Positions 47,998-57,400 are shown, numbered from the stretch's first letter. The stretch is DNA of 64,000 nucleotides from Microbacterium maritypicum (GCF_008868125.1 NZ_WAAQ01000001.1:744001-808000); one strand, 5' to 3'. Notes: generated by a model from the sequence alone, not told the origin. Program-made: numbers and translations.

Positions 47998-48951
47998 ATG
48001 ACTCGCATCGGCACCAGTGATCTCGACGTCCTCCCGCTCTCGCTCGGCGGCAACGTGTTCGGCTGGACGGCCGACCGTGACACCTCCTTCGCGGTTCTCG
48101 ACGCGTTCGTGGACGGCGGTGGCGACTTCATCGACACCGCTGACTCGTACAGCTCCTGGGTGCCGGGGAACGAGGGCGGAGAGAGTGAGACGATCGTCGG
48201 TGAATGGCTGGCTTCTCGCAGGCCCGCAGGGGTGGTCGTCGCGACCAAGGTGAGCCAGCACCCGAAGTTCCGCGGTCTTGCCGCGTCGAACGTCCGCAAG
48301 GCCGCCGAAGCCTCGCTGGCGCGCCTGGGCGTCGATGAGATCGACCTCTACTACGCGCACTTCGATGACGAGACGGTTCCGCTGGAGGAGACTGTCGCCG
48401 CGTTCGGTCAGCTCGTCGACGACGGTCTGGTGCGGCACATCGCCGTGTCGAACTACTCCGCCGATCGCATCCGCGAGTGGATCGAGATCGCCCGTCGCAC
48501 CGGTGCCGCGCTGCCGGTCGCTGTGCAGCCGCATTACAACCTCGTGCACCGCAACGAGGTCGAGGACACGATCATCCCGGTCGCCGAGGAGTACGGGCTC
48601 GGTCTCGTCCCGTACTACTCGCTGGCGAGCGGCTTCCTCACCGGCAAGTACCGCTCGACGGATGCCGAAGGGCAGAGCTCGCCGCGGGCCCACGGCGCGG
48701 CGAAGTACGCGACGCCGGCGGGGCTGCGGGTCATCGATGCGCTCCAGGAGATCGGCGACGTGCATGACGCCTCGATCGCCGCGACCTCACTCGCCTGGCT
48801 CCGCGCGCAGCCGACGGTCGTCGCACCGATCGCGAGCGCGCGCAACGTGGACCAGGTTCCCGATCTCCTCGCCGGTGCCCGCCTCGAGCTCTCGGACGAC
48901 GAGGTGCAGCGGCTCAACCAGGTCTCGGAGTGGACTCCGGCCCGGACCTGA
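47998..48951 (+). CDS. Aldo/keto reductase
   Basis: A 317-residue TIM-barrel NADPH reductase. The catalytic tetrad is visible: D46 and Y51 in IDTADSYS, K84 in VATKVSQ and H121 in YYAHFDDE. The cofactor end has VAPIASARNVDQVPDLL. It is close to the tail-less YajO/Tas-like group that reduces aldehydes and sugars; the substrate is unknown. The ATG 47998 is preferred over an upstream in-frame ATG. The gene converges with the response regulator, with only one base between. Confidence 0.9.
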   Translation: MTRIGTSDLDVLPLSLGGNVFGWTADRDTSFAVLDAFVDGGGDFIDTADSYSSWVPGNEGGESETIVGEWLASRRPAGVVVATKVSQHPKFRGLAASNVRKAAEASLARLGVDEIDLYYAHFDDETVPLEETVAAFGQLVDDGLVRHIAVSNYSADRIREWIEIARRTGAALPVAVQPHYNLVHRNEVEDTIIPVAEEYGLGLVPYYSLASGFLTGKYRSTDAEGQSSPRAHGAAKYATPAGLRVIDALQEIGDVHDASIAATSLAWLRAQPTVVAPIASARNVDQVPDLLAGARLELSDDEVQRLNQVSEWTPART

Positions 48952-48952
48952 G

Positions 48953-49639
48953 CTAGCCTCGCTCGTCGCCGACGAGTCCGTGCCGGTGCGCCAGGATGAC
49001 TGCGTGGATCCTGTCGCGGGCACCGAGTTTCGCGAGCACGCGACCGACGTGCGTCTTCACCGTGGACTCGCCGACATAGAGAGTCTGGGCGATCTCCGCG
49101 TTGGTGAGGCCGCGGCCGATCGCGAGGAACACGTCGCGCTCGCGATCGGTGAGCGATTCGAGTGCGGCGCTCTCCTCGGCGGCCGGAGCGGCGGAAGAGG
49201 TCGCTCCGAGTCGGGGTGTCACATGCTCCATAAGCGCTCTCGTGACCCGAGGGGAGAGCGCTGCATCTCCGCGGGACACGGCGCGCACTGCAGAGATCAT
49301 CTCGTGGCGCTGCGCGTCCTTCAACAGGAACCCACTCGCGCCCGCGCGGATCGCTCCGAACGCGTACTCGTCGAGATCGAACGTGGTGAGAACGAGCACC
49401 TTGGTCTGCGGGTGGTCGCGGACGATCGCCTCGGTGGCGGCGATGCCGTCCAGCTCCGGCATCCGGATGTCCATGAGCACCAGGTCGGGGGCGAGCAGGG
49501 CGGTCTGCGTGATCGCCGCCTTGCCGTCGCCGGCCTCACCGACCACCACGATGTCTTCCTCGGCGTCGAGCACCATCCGGAACCCGACTCGGATAAGCTC
49601 CTGGTCATCCACCAGCAGCACCCTGATCGCATCCGTCAT
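48953..49639 (-). CDS. NarL/LuxR-family response regulator
   Basis: A 228-residue regulator. The receiver domain has D11/D12, phosphoacceptor D57 (LMDIRMPELDG) and K105 (LLKDAQ). The C-terminal LuxR helix-turn-helix is LTDRERDVFLAIGRGLTNAE with VGESTVKTHVGRVLAKLG. Its partner kinase overlaps upstream by four bases. The adjacent ABC exporter genes are its likely targets, as in many actinobacterial systems of this type. Confidence 0.93.
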   Translation of the reverse strand: MTDAIRVLLVDDQELIRVGFRMVLDAEEDIVVVGEAGDGKAAITQTALLAPDLVLMDIRMPELDGIAATEAIVRDHPQTKVLVLTTFDLDEYAFGAIRAGASGFLLKDAQRHEMISAVRAVSRGDAALSPRVTRALMEHVTPRLGATSSAAPAAEESAALESLTDRERDVFLAIGRGLTNAEIAQTLYVGESTVKTHVGRVLAKLGARDRIHAVILAHRHGLVGDERG

Positions 49640-50910
49640 CCGTCGTCCTCCATCGTCTCTCGTCGTGCGGCGGGTGTGCTTCCCGAGGTGGGGAGCACGG
49701 CGCGCAGAACCCATCGTCCCCCGTCCGCAGATGCCGACCGCACCGTTCCGTGAACGTGCGCAGCGCGCTCGGACAGTCCGCGTACGCCGAATCCATCCGA
49801 CCCGACCTCGCCTGTGACGCCGTCGTTCACGATCTCGATCGTGACCGTCTCGGTCGTGTACTCCAGTCGCACCGCGATGGTCTTCGCGGTGGGAGCATGA
49901 CGCATCGCGTTGGTCACCCCCTCCTGGACGATCCTTCCGATCGCATGCGCGACGGCGGGGGAGACCTCCGCCTGCCCGACGACGGTGAGCGTCGCCGGGT
50001 AGCCGGCTCGTTGCGCGGTCTCCACGGTGTCCCGCGCGGGTACGGGCTGCATCGGGGCCAGCGGCAACGGGGACTCGTCGTCGCGCAGCACACCGAGCAT
50101 CGAGCGCATCTCGGTGAGCGCACCTCTGGCGGTGTCGGCGGCGGATGCCGCGGCCTTGCGTGCCTGCTCCTGGTCCGGTGTCGCGGCCGCACCTTCGGAC
50201 AGGGCGACGATGACGGTGAGCGAGTGGGAGACGATGTCATGCATCTCTCGGGCGATGCGGGCGCGTTCGGACGCGGCTGCGAGCTGCGCCTGCTGGTCGC
50301 GCTCGATCAGGAGCTGGCGTGAGCGGTCGATGATGGCGAGGAGGTAGCGCTTGCGGTCACCGACGTTGACTCCGACGAGTGTGCCGATGAGACCGAGCGC
50401 GACGTAGCTGAGTGCGGTGTCGAGGCCGACCTGGAGCACGGTCGCGCCGGTCAGCATGAGCACCGTGGTGAAGCCGAGGAACCATGCCGCGCCGATCCCG
50501 TAGCAGATCCAGGCCAGGCGGGCCGAGCGATAGACCGCGACGCCGTAGCAGGCGACGAGCAGGAGGACGATGCCGCCGGACATGCCCGTGAACAGACCGA
50601 CGGTACCCAGGATCACCGCAGCGAGGAAGGGGCCCAGCGGTGCTCGACGGCGCCAGAGAAGGGTGCTGCACCCGATCGCGACCATCGCCAGCGTCGCGAT
50701 GTTGAGGGCGATGTAGGTGCCCTCCGGGAGCGAGGGGTCGGGGTAGGGCGCGGCCGGTGCGAGCGACAGGAACAGGCAGATCAGGGCGAGCAGGATGTCG
50801 GCGAACAGCGGGTGGCGCGCCCAGAAGCGTCGGAACAGGCCAGGGGCACGCGGAAGCCGCAGCTCCTCGTCCTCACGGATCGAGTCGCTGCGGCTTCGCG
50901 TTCTGCTCAC
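49636..50910 (-). CDS. NarL-type sensor histidine kinase (HisKA_3)
   Basis: A 424-residue membrane kinase. After a charged N-terminus there are about five hydrophobic helices between residues ~38 and 185. The dimerisation/phosphoacceptor helix is ERARIAREMHDIVSHSL with H224. The ATPase part has IVQEGVTNAMRHAPTA and GFGVRGLSERA. With no large external loop it probably senses membrane stress. It works with the overlapping response regulator; the ABC exporter upstream is nine bases away. Confidence 0.93.
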   Translation of the reverse strand: MSRTRSRSDSIREDEELRLPRAPGLFRRFWARHPLFADILLALICLFLSLAPAAPYPDPSLPEGTYIALNIATLAMVAIGCSTLLWRRRAPLGPFLAAVILGTVGLFTGMSGGIVLLLVACYGVAVYRSARLAWICYGIGAAWFLGFTTVLMLTGATVLQVGLDTALSYVALGLIGTLVGVNVGDRKRYLLAIIDRSRQLLIERDQQAQLAAASERARIAREMHDIVSHSLTVIVALSEGAAATPDQEQARKAAASAADTARGALTEMRSMLGVLRDDESPLPLAPMQPVPARDTVETAQRAGYPATLTVVGQAEVSPAVAHAIGRIVQEGVTNAMRHAPTAKTIAVRLEYTTETVTIEIVNDGVTGEVGSDGFGVRGLSERAAHVHGTVRSASADGGRWVLRAVLPTSGSTPAARRETMEDDG

Positions 50911-50919
50911 AGGCCGACT

Positions 50920-51735
50920 TTACGCGTCGCGCGTGCGCAGCACGCCCCACGCGACCAGGGCACCACCGGCGACCCAGCAGCCCAGCGTCAGGAACGCGGT
51001 GGGTGCGTCGAGAGCCGCCGTCTCACTGGGCATGATCGCGGCTTGCGCAGCCGCCACCGGGAGGTAGGACGAGGCCTCGATGACCCACGCCCACGCCTCG
51101 CCGGCGAAGGAGAAGAAACTCGCGACGATAGGCAGCACGAACAGCACGCCGACGGTGGCGGCGATGGCTCCGGCTCCCGAGCGCAGGATGAACCCGAACG
51201 AGACGCCGATGAGGGCGAAGACAGCCATGGACAGCGAGGCTACGACGATCGGCAGGATCGAGGCCGACGGATCGGACCAGTCGATGCTCTGATCCCGCGG
51301 CGCCACGATGAGAGTGACGGCGAGGGCGGCGATGGCGAAGATCACCAGCGACGACAGGAACATGAAGACGGCCAGCACGGTCGACTTCGCCGCCAGCACC
51401 GATCCGCGAACAGGATTCGCCGTGAGCGTCGAGCGGATCATTCCGGTCGAGTACTCGCCGGTGACCGAGATCGCACCGATGATGCCGGCGAGCAGCATCG
51501 TGAACTGGATGGGCATGATGACGGCCTGGATCGGCTCGAAGTCCGGCATGTCGAGGGCCTGGGCGATGAGAACCGCGATCCCCACGGTCAGAGCGGCGGC
51601 GATCCCGATGGACCACCAGGTCGAGCGCAGGGTGGCGAGCTTGATCCATTCACCGCGCAGCGCGCGCACGAACGTCAGCTTTCGACCGGTGTCCACGCGC
51701 GGCCGTGTGGCGGCGGGGGCCTGTGTCGTGGTCAT
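50920..51735 (-). CDS. ABC-2 type exporter permease
   Basis: A 271-residue permease with six predicted helices, with a cytoplasmic N-terminus RALRGEWIKLATLRSTWWS, a common start of ABC-2 permeases. Segments GIIGAISVTGEYSTGMIRSTL and SMAVFALIGVSFGFILR are typical. It pairs with the overlapping ATPase gene (4 bases) to export an unknown compound, possibly a drug or peptide. The kinase gene follows 9 bases later. Confidence 0.88.
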   Translation of the reverse strand: MTTTQAPAATRPRVDTGRKLTFVRALRGEWIKLATLRSTWWSIGIAAALTVGIAVLIAQALDMPDFEPIQAVIMPIQFTMLLAGIIGAISVTGEYSTGMIRSTLTANPVRGSVLAAKSTVLAVFMFLSSLVIFAIAALAVTLIVAPRDQSIDWSDPSASILPIVVASLSMAVFALIGVSFGFILRSGAGAIAATVGVLFVLPIVASFFSFAGEAWAWVIEASSYLPVAAAQAAIMPSETAALDAPTAFLTLGCWVAGGALVAWGVLRTRDA

Positions 51736-52643
51736 GAGATCTCCTTGGTGCGGTACTCGACGGAGTCGCCGGTGAGGGCGAGGTAGGCGTCTTCGAGCGA
51801 ACCGGTGGTCGGGGTGAGTTCGTGCAGCGCAATGCCGCGGTCCGCAGCGAGGTCGCCGATGCGCGCAGCAGGCAGCCCCACGATGTCGAGCAGGTCGGGA
51901 GCCGAGCTCACGATCTCGACATCGGGTCCGCCGACGGCTGCGGCCAGATCGGCCGGGCGGGGAGTGCGCACCCTGACCGTGTTGCGGGTCCACGAGCGCA
52001 CGAGTTCGGGGAGCGGCGCATCCGCGAGCACGCGGCCTCGTCCCATCACGATGACGTGGTCGGCGGTCTGCGCCATCTCGCTCATCAGATGGCTCGAGAG
52101 GAGCACGGTGCGCCCCTCGGATGCGGCGTGGCGGACGAACTGGCGGACCCAGCGGACGCCCTCGGGGTCGAGGCCGTTGACCGGCTCGTCGAGGATCAGC
52201 GTGTGCGGGTCGCCGAGCAGCGCCGAGGCGATACCGAGGCGCTGTCCCATGCCGAGCGAGAACCCGCCTGCACGCTTGCGGGCCACCGATCCGATGCCGG
52301 CGAGGTCGATCACCTCGTCGACGCGAGAGGAGGGGATGCCGTGGGTCGCGGCCATCGCGCGGAGATGGTTGCGCGCGGTGCGGCCGGTGTGCACCGCCTT
52401 CGCGTCGAGGAGCACGCCCACCTCGGTGAGCGGTGCGCGCAGCTTGCGGTACTCGCGGCCGGCGATGGCGGCACGGCCGGACGTCGGCCGGTCGAGGCCG
52501 ACGATCATCCGCATGGTGGTCGACTTCCCGGCGCCGTTCGGGCCCAGGAATCCGGTGACGCTGCCCGGCTTGACCGTGAACGACACGTCATCGACGGCGG
52601 TCTTGTCTCCGAATCTCTTGGTGAGGCCTTCTGCTGTGATCAT
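51732..52643 (-). CDS. ABC exporter ATP-binding protein
   Basis: A 303-residue ATPase of the drug-exporter type. Walker A is GPNGAGKST (34-42), the signature is FSLGMGQRLGIA and Walker B LILDEPVNGLDPEGV. The C-terminal ~80 residues are a typical regulatory tail of CcmA-like exporters. It is first in a likely operon: ATPase, permease, kinase, response regulator. Confidence 0.93.
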   Translation of the reverse strand: MITAEGLTKRFGDKTAVDDVSFTVKPGSVTGFLGPNGAGKSTTMRMIVGLDRPTSGRAAIAGREYRKLRAPLTEVGVLLDAKAVHTGRTARNHLRAMAATHGIPSSRVDEVIDLAGIGSVARKRAGGFSLGMGQRLGIASALLGDPHTLILDEPVNGLDPEGVRWVRQFVRHAASEGRTVLLSSHLMSEMAQTADHVIVMGRGRVLADAPLPELVRSWTRNTVRVRTPRPADLAAAVGGPDVEIVSSAPDLLDIVGLPAARIGDLAADRGIALHELTPTTGSLEDAYLALTGDSVEYRTKEIS

Positions 52644-52738
52644 GAGGACAACGTTACGGAGCGACCCCGGGATCGCGCGTCCTCCTCAGGTACACATCTG
52701 ATGGAGAGAGGGTCCGCCCGGCGACGGACATCCGCACC

Positions 52739-53365
52739 TCAGGGCCGAGGACGTGCCTGCACGCGCGCGGCCATCTCATCGGAGGCGAGGACCGCCTCGT
52801 CGATGATCTCCCTCGACGCCGGCGCGGTCAGCCAGTCGTGGCTCAACGAGGAGGGGACCAGCAGCGGCATCCGATCGTGCAGATCGACGAGGTGGGCCGG
52901 GGCGGGGCGCATCACGATCGAGTAGCACGTGAACCACTCGCCGTCGGCGGTGCGCCCGCGCTGGGTGACCGCGGCCATGCCGAACAGGGTGCCGTCGTCG
53001 ATGATGAACTCGTTCCACTGGCGAGAGGGCTTCTGCATCTCGTACCAGCTCGTCGCCGGCACGATCGCTCTCGACTTCGCCCCTCCTGGACGCTCCTGAA
53101 GGCGTTCGGCGCGGGTGTTGATCGAGGGGAACTTCGCCGGCTCGCCGTTCACGAGGAAGCCCCACCACGCGGGCTCCAGGGTCGGCGCGGCATCGGGCTG
53201 CACGACCAGGGGATTGAGGTTGCGCAGGTTCTTGCCCGTGGGGCGGACGGTCTCACCCGCATTCTCGCGTGCCCACACCCGCAGGCCCTCGAGCACCGCG
53301 TCGTCGGCGGCGGCGAGGAGCTCCGCATCGGTGAATCGGGGATCGAGACCGTAGCTCGCGCACAT
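52739..53365 (-). CDS. SRAP-domain protein (HMCES/YedK family)
   Basis: A 208-residue protein that should cross-link to abasic sites in single-stranded DNA and protect them. The catalytic cysteine C2 follows the initiator Met (MCASYGLD). N83, R85 and E87 are in SINTRAE, E109 in ATSWYEMQ and H163 in DLHDRMP. All active-site residues are present. It is divergent from the DMT transporter, with its own ATG at 53365. Confidence 0.92.
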   Translation of the reverse strand: MCASYGLDPRFTDAELLAAADDAVLEGLRVWARENAGETVRPTGKNLRNLNPLVVQPDAAPTLEPAWWGFLVNGEPAKFPSINTRAERLQERPGGAKSRAIVPATSWYEMQKPSRQWNEFIIDDGTLFGMAAVTQRGRTADGEWFTCYSIVMRPAPAHLVDLHDRMPLLVPSSLSHDWLTAPASREIIDEAVLASDEMAARVQARPRP

Positions 53366-53437
53366 GCCGCCAGCGTAGCGCCGGGCTCCGACATCCGCAG
53401 GAACGAGAGCGCCCACGGGCTCGGGTAGGGTCGACAG

Positions 53438-54379
53438 GTGCCAGAGCCCCGTCGACTTCCCGCCCCGGTGGCACTGGGCGGTGCGGTGGCGATCGGGGTG
53501 ATGACGGCGATCCAGGCGCGGATCAACGGAGTGCTCGGAGTGCGTGTCGACGATGGGATCGTCGCCGGCTTCGTCTCCTTCTCCGTGGGCCTCCTGGCGC
53601 TCGCGCTCGTGATCATCTGTCTCCCCTCGGCCCGACGAGGAGTGGCGAGACTCCGCGTCGGCATCCGGCAGCAGACGATCCCGTTCTGGATGCTGCTCGG
53701 GGGCGCCTGCGGCGCGCTCACCGTCTCCACCCAGGGACTCACGGCGGGGGTGCTCGGCGTCTCGCTGTTCACCGTCGGCGTGGTGGCCGGGCAGACGGTG
53801 CACGGCCTCGTGCTCGATCGGATCGGCTTCGGCCCGGCCGGTGTCGTCGCGGTCACTCCCGGTCGGGTCCTCGGCGGTCTGCTCGCGCTCGCGGCGGTCG
53901 GCATCTCGCTCTCCGGCGATGTGCTCGCCTCCGCACCGCTGTGGATGCTGCTGCTGCCGTTCGCAGCGGGCGTCGGCATCGCGTGGCAGGCGGCGACCAA
54001 CGGGCGGCTGGCGCAGCGCGCGCGCTCGCCGCTGGCCGCGACTCTGATGAGCTTCATCGCCGGCACCGTGGTCCTCGCGCTGGCGTCGGGTGTGAGCGTC
54101 GCGTTCCGCGGCGCACCTGCTGCGCTGCCGACGGAGCCCTGGCTCTACCTCGGGGGCTTCCTGGGCGCCGCCTACATCCTGCTCGGCACCTTCATCGTGG
54201 CCCAGACGGGTGTGCTGCTGATGGGCCTGGGATCGGTGCTCGGGCAGCTGGTCACGTCGGTCGTGATCGACCTCCGGTGGCCACCGGCGGCGGGACCTGC
54301 GCTCTGGCAGGTGCTCGCGATGGTCGTGGTCGCCGTCGGGTCGGTCGTCGTGGCCATGCCGTGGCGGCGTCGACGCTGA
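53438..54379 (+). CDS. DMT-family transporter (YdcZ/DUF606 type)
   Basis: A 313-residue membrane protein with about ten helices, from GTG 53438. Two YdcZ-type halves are visible. VAIGVMTAIQARINGVLG begins the first and IGVGAxxLWQAATNGRL-like (AAGVGIAWQAATNGRLAQ) the second. Such proteins are small-molecule exporters of unknown substrate. It converges on the nitroreductase gene with 4 bases between. Confidence 0.85.
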   Translation: MPEPRRLPAPVALGGAVAIGVMTAIQARINGVLGVRVDDGIVAGFVSFSVGLLALALVIICLPSARRGVARLRVGIRQQTIPFWMLLGGACGALTVSTQGLTAGVLGVSLFTVGVVAGQTVHGLVLDRIGFGPAGVVAVTPGRVLGGLLALAAVGISLSGDVLASAPLWMLLLPFAAGVGIAWQAATNGRLAQRARSPLAATLMSFIAGTVVLALASGVSVAFRGAPAALPTEPWLYLGGFLGAAYILLGTFIVAQTGVLLMGLGSVLGQLVTSVVIDLRWPPAAGPALWQVLAMVVVAVGSVVVAMPWRRRR

Positions 54380-54383
54380 GGCG

Positions 54384-54947
54384 CTACTTCTTCTTCGCCT
54401 TCTCGGTGCTCGCCGCGGGCAGGCGCGTGACGAGCTTGCGGGCATCGACGCTCTTGCGCCGGCCGGGCTTCTTGCCTTCGGGCTTGCCACCCACGTAGAG
54501 CCAGCCGAGGAGCTCCTCGTTCTTGCCGAGGCCGTGGGCCTTGGCCACCGCCTTGGCACGCGTGTAGTGGCCCGTGCGCCAGATGACGCCCCACCCGGCC
54601 TCGTCGAGCAGAAGACTCAGCACGTGCGCGACACCGGACGCGACCGCCTCCTGCTCCCACCGGGGCACCTTCTCACTCTTGCGGTAGCTCGCGACGACGG
54701 CGATGAGCAGCGGAGCGCGAAGCGGCTTCGACGAGGGTGAGGAATCTCCCTGGGCCTTCGCGATCGCCGCGCCCAGCACCTCGCGATCCGCGCCGCGCAG
54801 CTCGATCAGCCGCCAGGGCCGCAGCGATGAGTGGTCGGCGACGCGGCCTGCCGCAGCGACGAACGTCAGCAGCTCCTCGCGGGTCGGCGCGGTGTCTTCG
54901 ACCTTCGACCAGGACTGCCGTGCCCGGACGGCGTCGAGGGCGCTCAC
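54384..54947 (-). CDS. Nitroreductase-family protein
   Basis: A 187-residue FMN-dependent oxidoreductase-like protein from GTG 54947. It has RARQSWSKV near the start, AGRVADHSSLRPWRLIEL (flavin region) and a GVIWRTGHYTRAKAVAKAHG stretch near the end, then a Lys-rich tail (EKAKKK). It resembles short nitroreductases such as YdjA. Its start overlaps the msrB stop by 4 bases, so both are one transcript. The true substrate is unknown. Confidence 0.82.
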   Translation of the reverse strand: MSALDAVRARQSWSKVEDTAPTREELLTFVAAAGRVADHSSLRPWRLIELRGADREVLGAAIAKAQGDSSPSSKPLRAPLLIAVVASYRKSEKVPRWEQEAVASGVAHVLSLLLDEAGWGVIWRTGHYTRAKAVAKAHGLGKNEELLGWLYVGGKPEGKKPGRRKSVDARKLVTRLPAASTEKAKKK

Positions 54948-55348
54948 GACGCGTCGGGGGTGAAGTTCAGTGCGATCGAGTTCATGCAGTAGCGGTCGCC
55001 CGTCGGAGTTCCGAACCCGTCGGGGAACACGTGGCCGAGGTGCGACCCGCAGTTGGCGCAGCGCACCTCGGTGCGCACCATCCCGAGGCTGTCGTCTTCG
55101 ATGAGCTCGACCGCATCGGGGCGGATCGACTCGTAGAAGCTGGGCCATCCGCATCCGGAGTCGAACTTCGTGCCGCTCTTGAAGAGCTCGGCGTTGCAGG
55201 CGCCGCACGTGTAGAGGCCCGCACGCTCCTCATCGAGCAGCTCACCGGTCCAGGCCCGTTCGGTCGCGGCCTGCCGCAGCACGGCGTACTGCTCCTCGCC
55301 GAGCTCTTCGCGCCATTCGTCTTCGGTCTTGTCCACGCTGTACGACAT
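54944..55348 (-). CDS. msrB: Peptide-methionine (R)-S-oxide reductase MsrB
   Basis: A 134-residue repair enzyme that reduces methionine-R-sulfoxide. It has two zinc CxxC pairs (C48/C51 and C97/C100), the catalytic C121 in RYCMNS, and C66 in GCGWPSFY, the possible resolving cysteine. AGGAGG lies before the ATG. The nitroreductase-like gene overlaps its end. Confidence 0.96.
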   Translation of the reverse strand: MSYSVDKTEDEWREELGEEQYAVLRQAATERAWTGELLDEERAGLYTCGACNAELFKSGTKFDSGCGWPSFYESIRPDAVELIEDDSLGMVRTEVRCANCGSHLGHVFPDGFGTPTGDRYCMNSIALNFTPDAS

Positions 55349-55419
55349 GTGTCCTCCTGAGTCGTCTCCATTCTCCCCCGCGCGGCGAGGTCTCGGGTGC
55401 TCCGGGTCAGAATGGACGG

Positions 55420-56412
55420 ATGACGGATGCTGTGCAGGAGCGCTACGCACGATTCGCCCGTGACGAGGCGCCCGGTCGCAGCGCCCTCTACGCGGCATGG
55501 GCCACCGGAGTCGCCGCTGACGAAGAGGTGCGGGGTGTCCTGCTGCGGATTCCGGAGACGCGGAGGCAACCGCCTCTCGTGTTCGCCGTGACCCGGATGC
55601 TCGGCGCCGGACTCGCGGCGTATCCGCAGTGGCGGGAGTTCGTGCTCCGCAACGCCGACGAGGTCGTCGCGGAGTGCGCGAGTCGCAGCCTGCAGACCAA
55701 TGAGCCGCTCCGCCTCGCCGCGCTGCTTCCCGTGCTGTCCGAGATCGACGGCCCGATCGCGTTGCTCGAGGTCGGAGCCTCTGCGGGGCTCTGCCTCTAC
55801 CCGGACCGCTACTCGTATCGCTTCCTCGGTGACGACGGCGCGCTCCGAGCCGCGCTCGACCCCGTGGAAGGACCGTCGACAGTCGTGCTGGAGAGCACGG
55901 TGACCGGACCTCTGCCCCGGTTGCGTCTTCCGGAGATCGTCTGGAGGGCAGGCATCGATCTGGCTCCGCTGGATGCGGCGGACGAACGGGATCGGAGGTG
56001 GCTGCGCGGACTCGTGTGGCCGGGGGAGAGGGGGAGGGACGAGCGCATCGATGCCGCGCTGAACATCGCGGCATCCCATCCGCCTCTGCTCGTCGCCGGG
56101 GATGCTCTGGAGGGTATCGAGGCGCTCGCGGCCGCCGCACCGACGGAGGCGACGCTCGTCATCACGACACCCGGCGTTCTTGTCCACATCCCGCGGGAGC
56201 GCAGGAGCGCCCTGGTCGCGCGCATCTCCGCCCTGGACGCGCGCTGGGTCACGATCGATCCGCCCGGTGCCCTGGATGTCTGGGTGCCTCCGGTGGACAC
56301 GGAAGATTGGCCGGGCTTCGTCGTCGCGATCGACGGGCAGGTGCGTGCGGCCGCGGATCCTCTCGGCGCCTGGTGGGAGTGGCGAACAGCCCTCCCCGCG
56401 GATGCGTCCTAA
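55420..56412 (+). CDS. DUF2332 family protein
   Basis: A 330-residue soluble protein. The start RYARFARDEAPGRSALYAAW and the segments TNEPLRLAALLPVL, LLEVGASAGLCLYPDRYSY and WLRGLVWPGE are characteristic of DUF2332. The GASAGLCL stretch resembles a SAM- or nucleotide-binding loop, but no reaction is known. It is divergent from msrB and followed after nine bases by the DUF3263 gene. Confidence 0.88.
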   Translation: MTDAVQERYARFARDEAPGRSALYAAWATGVAADEEVRGVLLRIPETRRQPPLVFAVTRMLGAGLAAYPQWREFVLRNADEVVAECASRSLQTNEPLRLAALLPVLSEIDGPIALLEVGASAGLCLYPDRYSYRFLGDDGALRAALDPVEGPSTVVLESTVTGPLPRLRLPEIVWRAGIDLAPLDAADERDRRWLRGLVWPGERGRDERIDAALNIAASHPPLLVAGDALEGIEALAAAAPTEATLVITTPGVLVHIPRERRSALVARISALDARWVTIDPPGALDVWVPPVDTEDWPGFVVAIDGQVRAAADPLGAWWEWRTALPADAS

Positions 56413-56421
56413 CCTGGACCC

Positions 56422-56679
56422 ATGCTCGGAGATCTCACGGAGCGCGACCGCGCGATCCTCGCGATGGAGGTCGCGTGGCCGCGCCACGGCTCGGCCAAGG
56501 AAGAGGTCATCCGTGCCCAGCTGGGGATGAGCGCGGCGCGCTACTACCAGCTCCTCGGGCGACTGATCGAATCGGAAGCCGCTCTGGAGTACGACCCGAT
56601 GCTGGTGCGGAGACTGCGTCGGATCCGGGATTCCCGTGCCAGGCAGCGCTCGGCCCGGACGCCGGGTTTCGTGGGCTGA
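56422..56679 (+). CDS. DUF3263 helix-turn-helix-like protein
   Basis: An 85-residue protein: LTERDRAILAMEVAWPRHGS, then KEEVIRAQLGMSAARYYQLL and a basic tail. This is the DUF3263 family, conserved in actinobacteria next to the LytR_C gene and groEL (also in mycobacteria). The residues look like a small HTH, but DNA binding is unproven. Confidence 0.9.
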   Translation: MLGDLTERDRAILAMEVAWPRHGSAKEEVIRAQLGMSAARYYQLLGRLIESEAALEYDPMLVRRLRRIRDSRARQRSARTPGFVG

Positions 56680-56760
56680 ACGCACGCACTGACAGCCTTG
56701 TGCATCGCATGATCCGCGCCGAGGAACGGATTGCCAGGAAGGTGCCGCTAGCATCGAGGG

Positions 56761-57339
56761 GTGTCCAAGCCCTCCCGCGATCGCTTCGATGACGTTCCCC
56801 GTTCCTCCGGACGTGTAGGAGCGCACCGCGCCGAAGCGCCGGGGATGAACGGCTGGGTCGTGCTGCTGTGGTCCTTCGTCGCCGCGCTCGTGCTCATCAT
56901 CGGCGGGATCTTCGGGTCCCTCGTGGTGATGGGTCGAGTCTCGCTCTTCCCCGAGGCCGTGCCCACCGCCGTGCCCACCCCGGAGGAGACCGGCGTGGTG
57001 GACACCTCGATCTCCGTGCTGATCCTCAACGGCACGCCGGACGAGGGCCTGGACACGCAGATGAGGGATCTGCTCATCAACAACGGGTGGGCGTCGGACA
57101 TCGTCTTCGCGGGCGACAGCTCCAGCCAGGACTTCCCCGCCACGACGGTCTTCTACCTCAACGACGAGGACGAGCTCGCAGCGATCGGGTTGGCGAACCT
57201 CCTCGGCGGCGCAGCCGTGCAGCAGAGCGACTACTACTCCGGTCAGACGGAGGACGGGCAGAAGCAGTTCACCGTGGTGATCGGCCTCGATCGATCGAGC
57301 TCGGCGTCCGAGACGCCCGGGGAGACTCCGGCCCCCTGA
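56761..57339 (+). CDS. LytR_C domain membrane protein
   Basis: A 192-residue protein from GTG 56761. A cytoplasmic start leads to one helix (~residues 29-57, MNGWVVLLWSFVAALVLIIG). The external LytR/CpsA/Psr C-terminal domain starts ISVLILNGTPDEGLDTQMRD and ends near FTVVIGLD. No LytR/CpsA catalytic domain is present, so it is probably an accessory in cell-wall linkage. The same order (DUF3263, LytR_C, groEL) occurs in mycobacteria. Confidence 0.88.
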   Translation: MSKPSRDRFDDVPRSSGRVGAHRAEAPGMNGWVVLLWSFVAALVLIIGGIFGSLVVMGRVSLFPEAVPTAVPTPEETGVVDTSISVLILNGTPDEGLDTQMRDLLINNGWASDIVFAGDSSSQDFPATTVFYLNDEDELAAIGLANLLGGAAVQQSDYYSGQTEDGQKQFTVVIGLDRSSSASETPGETPAP

Positions 57340-57366
57340 CCCCCGGGTGGACCTCACCTCCGGCGG

Positions 57367-57393
57367 CTTGCACTCGAAGGTGTCGAGTGCCAG
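57367..57393. promoter_or_regulatory. Second, degenerate CIRCE-like repeat
   Basis: cttgcactc-N9-gagtgccag has the CIRCE core gcactc-N9-gagtgc with the right 9-base spacing but mismatched ends. It is 34 bases upstream of the perfect CIRCE. TTGCAC at 57368-57373, followed 17 bases later by cagaat, may be the promoter. Confidence 0.55.
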
Positions 57394-57400
57394 AATGGCG

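Noticed and set aside
46960-48765. A 601-codon minus-strand open frame opposite ppk2 and the aldo/keto reductase
   Set aside because: Both plus-strand genes have complete active sites; the minus product is Arg-rich and unrecognisable.
54982-57357. A 791-codon minus-strand open frame over msrB to LytR_C
   Set aside because: It covers four well-supported genes and has no domain of its own.
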